From the NCBI GenBank assembly GCA_024362935.1, contig JANCRA010000028.1:2826501-2890500 (forward strand): a DNA stretch of 64,000 bases. The letters run 5' to 3'. Under the pieces are notes generated by a model. It did no database searches. It was not told where the DNA came from and worked only from the letters and a program-made list of their open reading frames with translations. This DNA comes from Setophaga petechia. Lineage: Eukaryota > Chordata > Aves > Passeriformes > Parulidae. The position numbers and the translations under genes were made by a program. Positions 1 through 12,765 of the stretch are shown piece after piece; within the stretch, counting starts at the first letter, position 1, and the number at the start of each line of letters is the position of its first letter.

Positions 1-101
1 AATGTAATATATATCATAAAATAATAAATCAATCCTTCTGAAACATGGAGTCAGATCCTCATCTCTTCCCTCACCCAAGAACCCCTGTGAACACTGTCAC
101 A
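1..101 (+). mobile_element. ERV LTR, 3' end only (cut by window start)
   Basis: The first 101 bases match, base for base over most of their length, the 3' part of the complete solo LTR at 60535-60919. Shared blocks are the run around the AATAAA polyadenylation signal, the block reading 'aaacatggagtcagatcctc', and the CTGTCACA terminus. The U3 part and any 5' flank lie outside the window. Whether this is a solo LTR or the end of a provirus cannot be decided from here. The same-strand match to the 60-kb copy makes family membership secure; the family name is not claimed. Confidence 0.85.
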
Positions 102-3100
102 CCAAAGGTGCTCAAAGCACCTGGCTGATGGTGACAAGGACTTGAAGCCTTGTGAGCTCTGACATGGGGACATATTTGTGAGGTATCAACACTCAAGGAG
201 GCCAAGCTTTTGAAGAGCTCAAGTCTCTCTTTCTACACTAACAGAGGTTTGATTTTCCAGACCGTCCCCACACTGGGACTTCTCTCAGGATGTGTTCAGG
301 GCACGATTTTTACAAGACATTTTCCTCCTGGCTGGAAACAGAGTTCACACTAAATTAAATGAAGCTAAAGCCTATCATCTGTACATCCTGCAGAAAAGAC
401 ACCATCATCATTGTCAAGTGAAAACCTGGGAGCCAAGCAGGAGGCAGAATAACCTCTGCTCCCCATCAGGCTGCTGTAAAAGCACTGCACTGAGCTGACA
501 GCAGAAATGGATTTGATAATGCAGCAAGGGAAAAATACAGCGTGGGACAGCATTTCCAGTTCAGCATTCTCCACCCCCACATTTTCCACAATAATTAATA
601 ACCAAAGCTGTTAATGTTTAAATGATCCACGCTTTCCAGTGCAGTCAGCAGTGCCTCCAGAGGCTTTCCACTGGGGCTAACACTGTTAACTGTAGGGATG
701 CCTGAGGATACAAACTGTTTAAGGGATGAAAGGGCAATTCTATACTGTATCCAAACATTTAGGAACTTTTCTTTAAAGCTGAACTGGCTTAATAAAGCAT
801 TTAGGGTTCCTAAGTTTTGTGTAATCATCCAGGTACTCCAGGGTTAAAGGAAAACAAAGTTTTTCCTAACCCTCAAGTACTAATAGCCATTATATTGCTC
901 TTCCCCATTCCAATAGGGCCAGAACATCCAACCTACTTCAAACTTCCCAGCAAATAGATATCCAGGGAGAGCAGGCAGGAATCAGCCAACCCCAGGAAAG
1001 CTGAGCAACAGGCAGGGAGAAGCTTTCTATGGTTTCTCACAGCACAAACTAAAAATCAGAAACTAAATCACTGCCAAACATGGCTCCAGGCCTCTGTGTT
1101 TTGTTTATTTGCTCAAGTCCTTGGGAACCTCTGCAGTTACCAACACACACTTCTCAGCAGTTCAAGAAGGTATTTTAGCATAGAATTACAATCATGATGA
1201 TCACCAGGTTTCCCTGTCCCACCTTCTCCATAACCCCTCCCTGCCCATTCCCCCACCCCATGATTAACACAGACAAAGGAAACTTTTAAAACCAAAGCAA
1301 TTTCTCCATTTCTTTTTTTTTTTAAGCCTAATTTTCAAAGAGCCAGGGGTACAGAAGTTCATCCTGCCTGTGTGTGTTTCCCTATCTGTCCCCCTTGTAA
1401 TAACTTTTGAAAGCCACTAATTTCCAGTCAATGTGACAGCAGGGCAGAGGTCTCCACAGTGCCAAGCTCCCAAAGTTGAGTGAGGAGCCTGCAGCTGTGC
1501 AGGAGAGGCGCCTGCCTCCCCTCACCTCCCACCACGGGGAAGGCTGGCTGTCAGCTCACACCTCATTAGACAGCACAAACCCACAGAGGAAATCAATTAC
1601 CAGATAAAAGTCCATCGGAAACCAGCCTTCAATCATCCTGCTGCTCATGCAACTGCTGCACTCGGAATTCTCCTGACAGCCTGATAACAAGGGCGGCCTG
1701 GCCCCTCCCTGGCAGCACAGAGTAAATACATCAAGGCCCACCAAAGCCATCCTTGGCTCCTGCAGCACCTCAGGCTCACCCGTGGCCTTGCACTGACAGG
1801 GAGCAAGGGCAGAGCATCATTAAAGTGGTCACCAGGTACCATCAAGAACTCAGGGACTTGCAGCATTTGTTTTGTAAGGGGATGGATTTAGAGCCACAAG
1901 ATTGATTGTAAACACACACCAAAAGATGGATGTTCCTCCCATCAGGCAAAGTTCAACCCATTCAAACCCATACTTTGGAAACACTGAACTTGTGAACATT
2001 CTGGTCCCTCATTCCTTTTCTTTGTTGCTGCAGATACCAGGGATGGAGCTGACATCCCCACTCAATGTCTGCACTCCCAGACCCTGCAGCCTGTCCTCTG
2101 CTGAGGTTCCCCACCTCACCACCCACCAGCTGAGCTCCACTCAGCCAGGGCTGATTGCTCCAAGCAGCTCCAGAGCCAGCAGTGCCAGCTACACTTGCAG
2201 GAAGGATTTAGAGCAAAACAAAAACCAGCAAAAAGCAAAATAACCTTAAGTGCCATACTAACAGCTGGGCTCTTTCTTTTTCCACTTAGGGACTCATTTC
2301 TCTAGAACAGAGGCTTCATTCTTCAACATAAGACTTCAAATACATGGAAAATCTGAACCAGACCTATCACACCAGGCTACAGTTTCCAGCAGGATAGTTT
2401 AATGGCCTCGTTGAAAGCATTCTTCAAATGTTTCATTCCTGCCATTCCTTTCCCTTCATGGTTCTTCTTTATGGACAGATGCATGGGAAATGGGGCAAAA
2501 TTGAGTGTACAAGGATCAAGGAAGTATGCCCAAGCATGTCATGTGTTCTGTGTGTTATTGGCAGGGCTGCAGATTGATTTATTTATGGGTTTAGTGACAG
2601 ACATGGCACTTGCTGTTCAAACAGACAAACCCAGACTAGCTGCCAATGAGCTGGGACTAACTCAGCTTGAGTGAGAGATGTCTGGCAGGACTGGCCATGT
2701 GCAGCCCCACAGCTCATGGATAACTTGTGTACCTCTGTACAAGCTGTGGAGACAGCAGTGACTGCCACTGGATCTCTGTGGAGCAGAGAGTGCATCTCCC
2801 TAGAAAGGTAAAAACTGGGAGGTAAAATGTGGCAAATTCCTGCTCTAATTAAGAGGGCAGGCAGCAAAATTTGCCTCCACTCCCACCAACTTCTCCAGGA
2901 TTCTTGTATCCCTTGTATATGTACAATGTACATCTGTGTAGATATAAGGTAAAGTTTGAAACCATCCCTTCCCAGCTTCCCACAAAACCAACTCTTCAGG
3001 AGCACAATAGGAAACAACCAAGTTCCAAGCAGATGAAAAGTGTGTGGAACTCAGGGTATCAGTAACTTGAATCCCAAGTCTTGGGCATCTCTTCCCACAT

Positions 3101-5109
3101 TTAGAGTTCACAGCCATCCTACCAAAGAACATAAATGTCATCATCAGAGAAGGTGTCATGAACCAGCACTACTACAGTGCAAAAGTCTTCTTTATAGGCA
3201 TTACCTAGAAATAATTCTGATTTGTGCACCACTATTAGTAACTGTGAACTCAATTCTTCTGCTCTTCAGCACAGTGAAGACATTGGAATGAGCCATCATT
3301 TATATAGAGAGAAGCCCAAGGAGCTGCTAAATGCTGAAATCTGGAGATTCTACAGCAGGGGTGGTTCTGCTTACATGAAGACAAACTGCACAAACTCAGC
3401 ACAAACGATGAGGTTGGGATTAAGAAATCACTTCAGCTTTAAGAGTGCTCTGCCTTAGCAAATCCAAGCCTGGCTCTCCACCTTGCAGTGTCATTTTTCT
3501 GTGGTTCTGTGTATTCACATCACAGGACAAGCCCAGGTGGGAAGGACAGGAGAGGAGCAGCCACAGCACAGCTGGAGAATCTGGAGCTGAAATTCATTCC
3601 AGTCTCCAGAAATCATCTTGTATAACTGGTAGTACAAATTGGCTTTAAGAGACAACTCAGCTGGCACATGTATTCCCTGCTGAACAGTGATACCTATTCA
3701 AATGATCAAAACTTGTCAGTTCTTAAATTCAGGATAAATCCCAGACCTCAGAAACAGGCAAATGGAAAAAAAAAAAGAAAGGTTCAAAAGCAGTAAGACA
3801 GCAAATGTTACTCTCAGGACCAATCTCTCTGATATGCCTCAAGCTTGCTAACAGCATTCTAATGCCACAGGCACGTTACTTCCCTTTGCCCTCATATTTT
3901 ATTTCACTGAAGCCCTGTCCTAATAACTGATTACCAAATACCAAACAAGCTGTAGTGTTATCTCGCTAGCTGGTGAAATATTTAGGTCCATTTAAGTGCC
4001 ATGCAGAAATGAGTCTGAATATATGGGCTGTAGCAGGCAGAAATAGGAATTTTGCATTCAGAGACAGGAGTATCCTATTGAGGCCCATTCCTCACTCCCA
4101 GAAAGTGCTCATGCCCTCTCACCAGATCAATGCAAAGCAGGTGCAGTTGCCATAGGATAAAATGCTTCTTTCACATTTAATATGGAAATTACCATTCCTC
4201 CACCACATTCACAGGGAGGGAGGGAGCTGAGTGCCAGCCCCATCCTCCAGAAGAACTGCTCACCTGTATAAAACACCACACAAAAGGAGTGCTTGCTTTT
4301 CTGTACATCTCAATGCAAAGAACTGACCTATAATACACCAGGTTCCTTACAACCATTGTAACATCCTCCTTTCCAATCTATGCAGTTTAATTTTTCAGGA
4401 ATATGTGAACAAGTTTAAAATAACTGCCCAATGGCTTCTATCAAAGTGGATGCTGTCCACTGCAAAAATCAAAATCCACATTATCAGAACTGTCACATAT
4501 ACCAACCTGCTTCAGCTTTTGCTCAGGGCATTCAGACACAGCAATCAGTGTCCAGGAGAGACAGCAGTGAGCCCAGCAGCAGCAGCACTGCTACTTTAGC
4601 TCACTGAGGGCTTCATGTTCCTGCCCTGCTCCATCCTGGGTGCTCACAGCACCTAGGGACATAGGGGGAGTGGAAACAACCCACTGAGACAATTCCCACA
4701 CCACAGAAGCAAAACAAATTTCTTCCCCACCCAAAGGAAAATAAAAAATTGCAAAATCTGGCCCTCAACCATTGCTTGCTTCCAGACTGCAAAATGTTCT
4801 CTGGGTCTGGCAGTGAAAATCTAAAATAGCCTTCAAACAGCAGTTCTTGAGAGATTTCCAGTCCAAGTGCTCAGGGTCAGGGTAAGCACCCAAATGTGTA
4901 AATCCTGCTCTGAAACAAACACTTGTGCAGCTGCCACACACCTGCAGGGGTGGATCCTACTGGGAAGGGCATCACTGCAATTTCTGTGCAGTGTCCAAAG
5001 TTTCAGAGCCACAAGCCCCACACTTGCAGCAGCTGCACAAGTGGAATCATCAGTGATTCACAGGCTACTGTTCTCTCAGCAGAGCCCTCTCTGGTGTTTC
5101 GTGTGAGAC
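102..5109. other. Single-copy non-coding DNA, no gene recognised
   Basis: About 5 kb of mixed-composition sequence. Short open frames (up to 144 codons on the minus strand near 2583-3017) show no domain, signal peptide or family resemblance and have no flanking splice context that I trust. Short poly-T and poly-A runs occur (1313-1324, 3766-3775). I see no transposon signature apart from the LTR at the left edge. Confidence 0.6.
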
Positions 5110-5440
5110 AGATAGTTAAATTTGACTTTATTTGCATCATGCTTGCCAAGACCTGTGAATTGGGAATTAATAGCTCCCACTGCTCCCACATTGCAGCCAA
5201 TTTTACTGCATTCACTCCAGCACATATCAATGCACAGAGGTCAGATGCAATTTTAATGAGAACCTCTACTGTTCTATTTATTTTAATACCTTTATTGCGC
5301 CATCAAATTTCTAATAATTAAGCATATTGTAATTACAGTGAATTAAACAGTCTTCTTAAATGCATCTCCCATTATTTTATAATCAATTAAAATTAATAAA
5401 GTTGATTGTAAAATCTCATGTCTGGTGTATACTAATGTCT
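5110..5440. promoter_or_regulatory. Candidate conserved non-coding element with POU octamer
   Basis: An AT-rich block with a perfect octamer site ATTTGCAT (5130-5137) is followed by many TAAT/ATTA homeodomain cores, such as 'ctaataattaag' and 'aatcaattaaaattaat', in a region free of stop-rich simple repeats or transposon sequence. This texture is typical of vertebrate developmental enhancers. Conservation itself is not visible from one sequence, so the call is an inference from motif density. Confidence 0.3.
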
Positions 5441-7093
5441 GTTCTCATCATTACACAAAATTCTACTTCCTTAACAGTCAACTGCAAAGATTTCTGTACT
5501 ATCAGAAGGTCTATAATAATCCATTTTCTTTACTGATCCTCTGATAGCTTCCACAGAGTGCCATTAATGCCTTGGGTTTGGCAGGCTTCTTGCAGAGCCT
5601 GGCTGCAGAGGGCATTAAGGGAGCTCATGTGGTGGCACCAGGTACAGCAAATTGTCCCCAAGCCATGGGACAGCAGCTCCCAGCTCTGGGCAGCACATGG
5701 GGAGAGATGGGATCCAGTGGCTGCTCCCCCTTCCTCCCCAGGTTCCCCAGAGAGGACTCCCAGGAAAGCAGCACTTTCCCAGGTACATCACACTCAGGGT
5801 GTCCTGCCCTCTCATTTCCTCACTCCCCATCACCTCCAGCCTTTGTGCTCTCACAGCTGCTCAGCCATCCCCAGGCAGGCCCTGGCAGCTCGGCTGCCTT
5901 GCAGCTGGGTGTTTCCTTGGCAATTAGATCTCTTCAGTTGCTGAAAGCATCAGAAAATGACCCCAAAAGACCTCCTTTCTCTGCAAGAGCAAAAGGGAGC
6001 TGGTGGAATCACAGAGGTAATACAATTTTCAGTGTAAGTACATTAGCTCATGGAACTTCTTGCCACAGAGTCATCCCAGGGCAAACAGTTTGACAACCAC
6101 CCTGTGTCTGTTCTGCACAGCTCAGAACCAGCAGCAGAGAAAGGAACAGGAACAAATGGCATCCACTGGATGAGTCTGGCCTTTTCTTCTCCTATTTTGG
6201 GGTTATTCTGAGAGAGAAGTATCCAGAAAATGAACTGCCAGGAGAAATGATGCTGTGATCTCTGGGAAACCAGAGTCACAAGGTGAGGACTCATTTCTCT
6301 GACCTCCCAAGCAGAATGTGCTTGCAAAGGGGAGACTGCACGGTCTCACTGCACAGATGATGCATCAAGGTCTTCAAGAAAATGAAGAGACACTCTATAA
6401 ATCATCACCCTGAGCCCCAGGATTTCTGCAAAGCCTCAGGATGGAGCTAACAAGAACTCTCCTCCCATTGAATTTCCCTGAGAGCAACTTAGGGTATTAA
6501 TTATACAAATCAAAGCTGACTTGCTAAACTCTGTGACCAAGAGAACACAGAACTGGGCAGTACTTACTACATTTTGCTTTTGTCACCCTGGATGTGCAAT
6601 TTGGTTTCTTCCTTCATTGCTTTTATGTTTCAGGGGTGCTGGGTGGGTTTTGGCTGGGGAATCCCCCTGGCCAAGCACAGCAGAATCCTTTTGGTCCATG
6701 TTTCTGCAGCACCTGACACACCAGCTCCCCAGACCCTCATGTACCCAGCTCAGGTCTGACTTCCACAGTGCAAAGCACAATGTGATTAGGGGCTCCTTCA
6801 AACCACCTGATTTTCCTGAGCATCTCAGGGCACTGGAGCAAAAGGCTGGATCACTCCCTAACGTGCATGGGCAGCTAATGGCAGGCACTTTAATGATGAC
6901 ACAATGCAGATTGGAGGCCCTTTTAGCACTTGTCAGCCTGCCCTGCTCCAGCCTCTCTCTCCCTGCCATGGCTCTGCACTGAAATGTTCTTTTCCCTGGC
7001 AGCTTTGGGGCGTGATTGGAGCTGCTACCCATGGCAGTCAATGAGTGTGAAGCTCCTTGTGCCACGGGGCCTCTCCACAAGTGCCTCAGCGTG
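5441..7093. other. Non-coding DNA, no gene recognised
   Basis: The plus-strand frame 5572-6093 (173 codons) and the minus-strand frame 6583-7104 (173 codons) are the longest here. Neither shows a recognisable domain. Both lie in GC-richer sequence, where long frames occur by chance. I see no repeats of note. Confidence 0.5.
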
Positions 7094-7205
7094 GGAGGTG
7101 GCACTTGTCACCCTGTCAGCTCTGGGGAGGCAGGGAGGTGGCACTTGTCACCCTGTCAGCTCTGGGGAGGGAGGCAGGGAGGTGGCACTTGTCACCCTGT
7201 CAGCT
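7094..7205. repeat. Small tandem repeat, three copies of ~40-44 bp
   Basis: The unit beginning 'ggaggtggcacttgtcaccc' starts at 7094, 7134 and 7178, giving periods of 40 and 44 bp. The 4-bp difference comes from an extra 'gagg' between copies 2 and 3. The copies are otherwise nearly identical, which points to a recent local expansion. Confidence 0.9.
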
Positions 7206-7319
7206 GTGCTGCACAGCCAGCCCGGGCACGCTGCTCCTGAGACACCCTGCTCCCTGCAGCAGGGAAACAACCCCAGTTACATCACAGCATCTCACACAGA
7301 GGCGATCTGCTTACTCAGA

Positions 7320-7402
7320 GCAAGCTTTTTTATTTTTAGCCTGCTTGGAGGAGGCCGTGGCTGTATAAATAAAGGCTGCTCCGAGTCTGAGTAAGCACGG
7401 TG
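7320..7402 (+). promoter_or_regulatory. Candidate TATA promoter with MEF2-type site
   Basis: A TATAAATA box lies at 7364-7371. It is preceded 25-35 bp upstream by TTATTTTTAG (7330-7339), a perfect match to the MEF2 consensus YTAWWWWTAR. A start site would be expected near 7395. There, the sequence 'ctgagtaagc' also contains a weak donor-like GTAAGC. The spacing of activator site, TATA box and predicted start suits a tissue-specific core promoter, but no downstream coding exon is recognised. It could equally be an enhancer or a chance arrangement. Confidence 0.3.
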
Positions 7403-10400
7403 CCTGCACGGCTGCTGTCAGCACCGGGAGTGAGCAATCCTGGAGCCGGGGCTGCAGTGGCAGCCCACAGTGAAGGCTCTGTGTGCAGCACAGGGCTGTG
7501 GCAATGCTGAAATCTCCCTGCAAATGCTCAGCTCCAGAGCCAGACAGCAACAGGAGCACAGCACGTGGCCACGGGGGCTCTTATCCAGCACCCAGGGATT
7601 CCTGCTTTCAAGGAAAGAAATCAAACCAGCACAGCCCTACACAAACAGGATCCCTGAAGAGCCTTCAGGTGCTTCCTCTTGGCAAAACACACACTCCTGA
7701 GCCTTTACAGCCTGGAGCAGCAAAGTCATCCTTGTAGGCAGCACCTGCACCATCTCCTGATGGATGCACTCCTCCCCAGCAGGACATTGACAATAAACCC
7801 CTTTGGAGAAAGGCTGAGAAGTGCTGGGGGACCCCAGGCTGCTGGGAGGAGGGCAGGGCTTGTACCTGGGGGGGTTGAACACTGTTGCCTTTGACACCCT
7901 AAGCAAATTTTCTGTCTGCTTGTTGAAGCATTCCTTTGTTTCCTTTCTCTACCTGTTCCTCAGCACTTCTGTCAGTAGTGGAGTAATAACCAGCCTAGGG
8001 AAGAGCAGGCTGGGCTCTAACTAAACACTCACTATTTCATTTACTTTCCAAAGAACAAATACATAAAGTAGCTGGAAACATCATCCCTGACTGCAGTTAC
8101 ACACCATATGCCTTGCAGTTAATCCTGAGCACACCAGCACCAACATTTCCCATTTATGGGCTTAGACTCCTTTTTTCTCTCCCTGAGCCATTCCTCACCC
8201 TCCCTGCGAAAGCTCCATCCTCCCAAGCAGCTCTCCCAGCTGAACAGGCCAGAAACAGCCCAACTCTGCTCCCCATCCAAGTGGGCACACTTCACTGCTT
8301 AAAGCCTCATAGCTCTTCTGAGCCCAGTAACATCTGAAAGCAATAAATAAATTCATTGTTCTCCAATTGAGTAGGCTTAGGAGAATTTGTGATGCAGGGA
8401 CATGACAGCTTGTTGCACATCCTGCTGCTCTCAGCCCTCCTGCTCCTGGCACACGCGCCCTGTGTCCTGCAGATTTCTGTCACAGCCCTTGCAAAGTTAC
8501 TTTCCAATGTGACAGCTTGCTTTTAGTGGATTTTTAAATCACTGGCTAATCCTTCTAGCTGTATTTAGTTAATCTGGAAACAAGGAGAGACAAGGATTGG
8601 GTCTTGCTGCGTGTCCAGCAGGCTCCATGGTACGTGCAATTCAAACAGCCAGAGATGTTTTTCCTTCACAGCCAGTGCAGTTCTTCACTGTGCATTAATG
8701 GGAATTAGGAGCCCTCATACATGTACTTGACATGTACCCTAACACATGCTTCAAATCTAATGACAGCAAGGCTCCACTTGGAAACTCTTTCAAGAGAATC
8801 ATTAAGTACACATATAAATCTTGTTAAGAGTCAAGCCCATGTTTTGAACTCTAGTCACTGATGGTTCAAATCCAAATTTACAGCACTTCCAAGCTTCCTT
8901 AAAAGGAAAAAAAAAAACCCTGCAATAAAATTAATGAACACTTGTGTTTACATTTCTGTTGGTGCATTTCAGCAAGTAAGATTACATCCACATATTCAGA
9001 AGTCAGAGGCACATTCCTCATAACTCTATCAGCTCAGGACTGCCCTCCAGGCTGAGCTTTTGTGCTTAGCTGTGCACTCAGTTTGTAAAATGCTTGTACT
9101 GTGTACCCTTCCTTGGAGTCACACAACAGCAGCTGCAGAGGACTCACAGATCAGCACAGCCAGAGAAGGCCCCATGAGATGTGTCAGCACCATCTCAAGA
9201 TGTCCTTCCAGCAGCTCTGAGCTTGGCTGAGCACATTTGGTGGTGCAAGACAAGGTGAGACCACCAGAGCTACTCTGAAATAAAACCACGTCCCAAAAGC
9301 ATCTAAATGTCCACACAACTCTTCCTGCTCTGCTATTTCCTGGCACTATAAAAAAAAGGTGAAGTTCCTAAAACCTCTATCCATCTGGAAATATGCTTTG
9401 TGATTTCTTACTACACAGTATTTTATCCCACAGGTATTTATCCCCCATAGTATTTATCCCCCAAGCACCAGGATAGTTCTGCTTGCAGTGATTGCTATCA
9501 GATTTATGTTCCAGAGAAATCAGTGTCCTCTGTCCTCCTTTCAAACTTTCACTCTCTCCTGTAATGGTGAAGGGGTGTGAAAACCTGCCAGCCTTCTTCA
9601 GCACAGAGCCCCCCACAAGCTCTCTGTCCCTCAGCACACCCCCTGCCAAAATGTGGAGGTGCTGATGGTGCTTTGTGTGCCAAGCCTGCTCTCACAAGTG
9701 ACGTTTCAGAATGCTGGGCTGTAACTGGGGCAGCTCCAATGGCCACCCAATGGCCACAGGTTTGATAATATCTGAACCAGGTGTCCCTGCTCTGAGAAAA
9801 GGAGAAGGAGAAGGCAGGATTAATGACTGCCTGCAGGAATTATTCAGAACTCATTGGCATTCCAGAAGGAAACATGTCAGGCAGTTGAGATCCAGAAAGA
9901 ATATAAATATTCCCTTATTTATTCACAGACTATTAGTTCATTCTTCCAACACTAAAGTACATGAGACTGAGCAAAGCATTCTATGCCTGACATAGATCAT
10001 TTCTGTTTCTTAAAGTGCCTCTCTCCCTGCAAACACTAAGGCAAGTACACTAATAGAAGTTAAATCTATTATCATAAACTTTATTAGAAAGAGGTCCTGA
10101 ACTCTTGGGATGGGACCCTTTTAAATATAGTAGAAAATATATCCTGGTTTGGCAGAAACTCAGTTTTCGCTTCTTACCAACCAACATCAGAGCTGAATTT
10201 ATGCCTCAGTTAGTTCAAACATTGGACAGAGAATGAGGCAGGGCTGCATGATGAAGATAAAATGCTGGCTTGGCTGAGCTGATGGCACCGTGCCCACCAG
10301 CTCCCAGGGAGCTCCCTGGCTCCCGGAATCGCAGCGGAAACCCAGGAGCTCCTTCCCAGGGATGCTGAGCAGCCTGTGGGGAGCACCCTGGTGCTCATCC

Positions 10401-11584
10401 CTCATTCACCACAGGGCTCTGGGACACATGAGGAGAAGGAAAAGCTTTGAGAGGATGAGAAGTATTCTCTTAGTCGTGCCATTTGGGAAAGTTGTGTTTG
10501 CTGCCTGTCACAAACTCCCTGGGTGAACTTGGGACACTCACTTTGGGCCTTTTCCCAGGGCTTGGATTTGTAAAATGCCCAGGAAAGGCAGCAGCTCCCT
10601 GCCCAGCAGGGCACTGGTGGTGAGTCAGCAAAGAATATTCTCTGCTTTTTAATTCCAGAAAGCCATTGTCTGCTTTTTCATTGCAGCAGAATGGAATTAA
10701 ACCAGGACATTGGGGACTGGACATTGCTGCTGGAAATCCCTCACCTGAGCCTAGCCAGCTCCTGCTGCCAATAGAGAGAGGCACCTTCCCACAGGATTCA
10801 GCTCCCCTCCATCCCCACATCCCAGTCACCTTCCCCAGGTGTCAGCCACACAGGGACACCAGCCTTCCAACAAGTGAAGTGAGGAAAGATAAATCCTCCC
10901 TCAGTAACAGGAAACAAAAGAACTACTTCTGGTCCCCAACACACAGAATGTGCTCACAGCCTTTAAAGCTGCTCTTGCAGCTGCTGGCTCAGGGTGCAGC
11001 ACTGAGTTCCTTGGATCGAGTCACAAACTTGGCCTGGACACAACATGGTGGGGCCACATAATAAAACTAAACTTGTGTCCTCTGTGCACAAAACTCTAGC
11101 TGAAGAAACCTCAACTTTCCCCTCCTTGCTCTGGAGGGCCTGGCTTTACACCTCAACGGCCTTGAAGATGAAAAAGGTGTCTTTATTTTTGTTTTCCCGA
11201 GAAAATTGTTTTGAAAATTGCACTTTTCACATGTGAAGGTTTTTAGTAGCATGACCTCCATTATTAATCAGAACAGAATGCAAAACATCTTAAAGCAATC
11301 CTTCTAAATAGCAATGTTTATCTATTCAAAGAAGCAATTAGGGAGGCTCTGGGTTCTAAAAGCACTGAATACTATTTCCAGTTAAATGCAAGGACATTCA
11401 TTACAGCTGTCATTGTCTCAGGGAGAACTGGAGCTAACACCACTGGAGTAACAACCCTGTTGTGTGCATATTCCCAAAGTCACCTCTCAGCCCTGCAGCC
11501 CTTGGCTCCCCCCCAGCCTCACCCCAAAACCACAAACACCCAGGTGTCTGTGTGCCATCACAACAACATTCACTGAGCTTCCCT
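7403..11584. other. Non-coding DNA with minor short repeats
   Basis: No gene was recognised. A short run of three 'gtattttatccc'-type units lies at about 9417-9467. A 16-bp perfect GC-rich palindrome CCAGGGAGCTCCCTGG is at 10304-10319. The block 8500-8900 (TTAATC, ATTAATG and similar AT-rich cores) has the texture of a conserved non-coding element, but this is weak evidence. Open frames are short and featureless. Confidence 0.5.
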
Positions 11585-11960
11585 GCTTATGATTTTATCT
11601 CCCACCTAATTACAGCTGAAATAACATAATAAGGTTTGTGCTCCCTGATATATTTAATAGATTTTTCAATATTGGTTTATCCAGCTATGTCAAAATGACA
11701 GCCCCACTTAATGTTAATCAGAGGTTGCGTGTGAGCATCAGCGTTGAGCTCTGCTCAGCTCAATGGAATTATCAGGGCTGTGAGACACCGTCGATATGTT
11801 TTGATCTCTGTGTCAAATGAATTTGGTTACTTGTTAATTTTTTCCCTTTATGTTTCACTGCTGTTTAATTGTTTTGTCATCTGTGTGTACTGTGCTCTGT
11901 CTAATTGCAATATTGGATGTTCAGACAAATCAGAGGGCACGGGTGACATTCATTGTCACT
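11585..11960. promoter_or_regulatory. Candidate conserved non-coding element (homeodomain-site rich)
   Basis: This AT-rich block carries many TAAT/ATTA cores (for example 'cctaattacag', 'cttaatgttaatc', 'cttgttaatttttt', 'ctaattgcaat'). It also contains CpG-bearing motifs such as 'caccgtcgatatg' and 'catcagcgttgag', which stand out in a CpG-poor surrounding. Retained CpGs within AT-rich sequence often mark constrained elements. Two overlapping short frames (11744-11962 and 11850-12056) look like chance. Constraint is inferred, not observed. Confidence 0.35.
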
Positions 11961-12645
11961 GAAAATCAGGTGTTCTTCTTGTTACCTATATACCAGCAGC
12001 ACACAGTGTGTGTGCATGCCTGGAAAGCCCAGCTCCAGCTTCCAGGGAGCTGTTAAAAATCATTCTGACAGTTCTCCAGCATCACTCAGCTACCAAAAAA
12101 CATGATTAAACAACGCACATGGCTTTGGCATTAAACAGTGAGAAATACCTGAACTTCAACCACTGCTCAGCCAGCCTGACAACCCCACAGTGCACACAAG
12201 TCAGGGGTACAGTGAGAAGGATTTCAGTTCTTGTACAGAGCTCACCAAGCCCACCTTTCCCTGCTCAAAACACAGGATCAGACACAAAGGGCTGGAAGGA
12301 ATCTCCCCTTTCCAGGCCCAGCTGCCTGCAAACCACGAGTGCAGCCCAGCCATGGTACCCCCAAGCAGCAGCCCCTGACATCTCAGAAATAAGGGATGAC
12401 CAGCATGGAAAACCCTCTGACCCACTCATTAAATGCCATTGACTATTCTAATTGCACCAAACCAACTCCCATTCTCCAAGGACTTTAATTAGAGCATGAT
12501 GATCTCCCTAAGGAGCCCACATGCAGTGTAAATCCCAGGAGCAGTGCCATGGGGTGACCATCATTTTCCCATCTCAAAATTAAAACTCTCCAGCAAAGCT
12601 GACTTTGTTTTAAAGAATTTTTTTTTCCTAGTGACACAGAAACAT
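11961..12645. other. Non-coding DNA, nothing recognised
   Basis: Mixed-composition sequence without repeats or transposon signatures. The 107-codon frame at 12119-12442 has no recognisable product. Confidence 0.5.
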
Positions 12646-12765
12646 GGAATCACAGAATTGATTAGGTTGGAAAACACCTCTCAGATCATCAAGTCCAACT
12701 GCTCCTCCAGCACTGCCAGGCCCAGCAATAACCCATGTCCCCAAGTGCCACATTTGCATGTCTTG
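12646..12765 (-). mobile_element. CR1 LINE 3' tail fragment
   Basis: Read on the plus strand, the block opens with 'ggaatcacagaattgattag' and continues with 'ggttggaaaacacctctcag' and 'atcatcaagtccaac'. This is the reverse complement of the last ~120 bp of a CR1 element, whose 3' end carries ATTCTGTG-type octamers. The element is therefore on the minus strand and 5'-truncated, as usual for CR1. The ATTTGCAT near its inner end is part of the element and not an independent octamer site. Confidence 0.85.

Noticed and set aside
5572..6093. 173-codon plus-strand frame as a host gene
   Set aside because: No recognisable domain, composition of chance frames in GC-richer DNA, no splice sites or promoter that I could support.
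12750..12760. Octamer-like ATTTGCAT as a regulatory site
   Set aside because: It lies inside a CR1 tail and reflects the element's own sequence.
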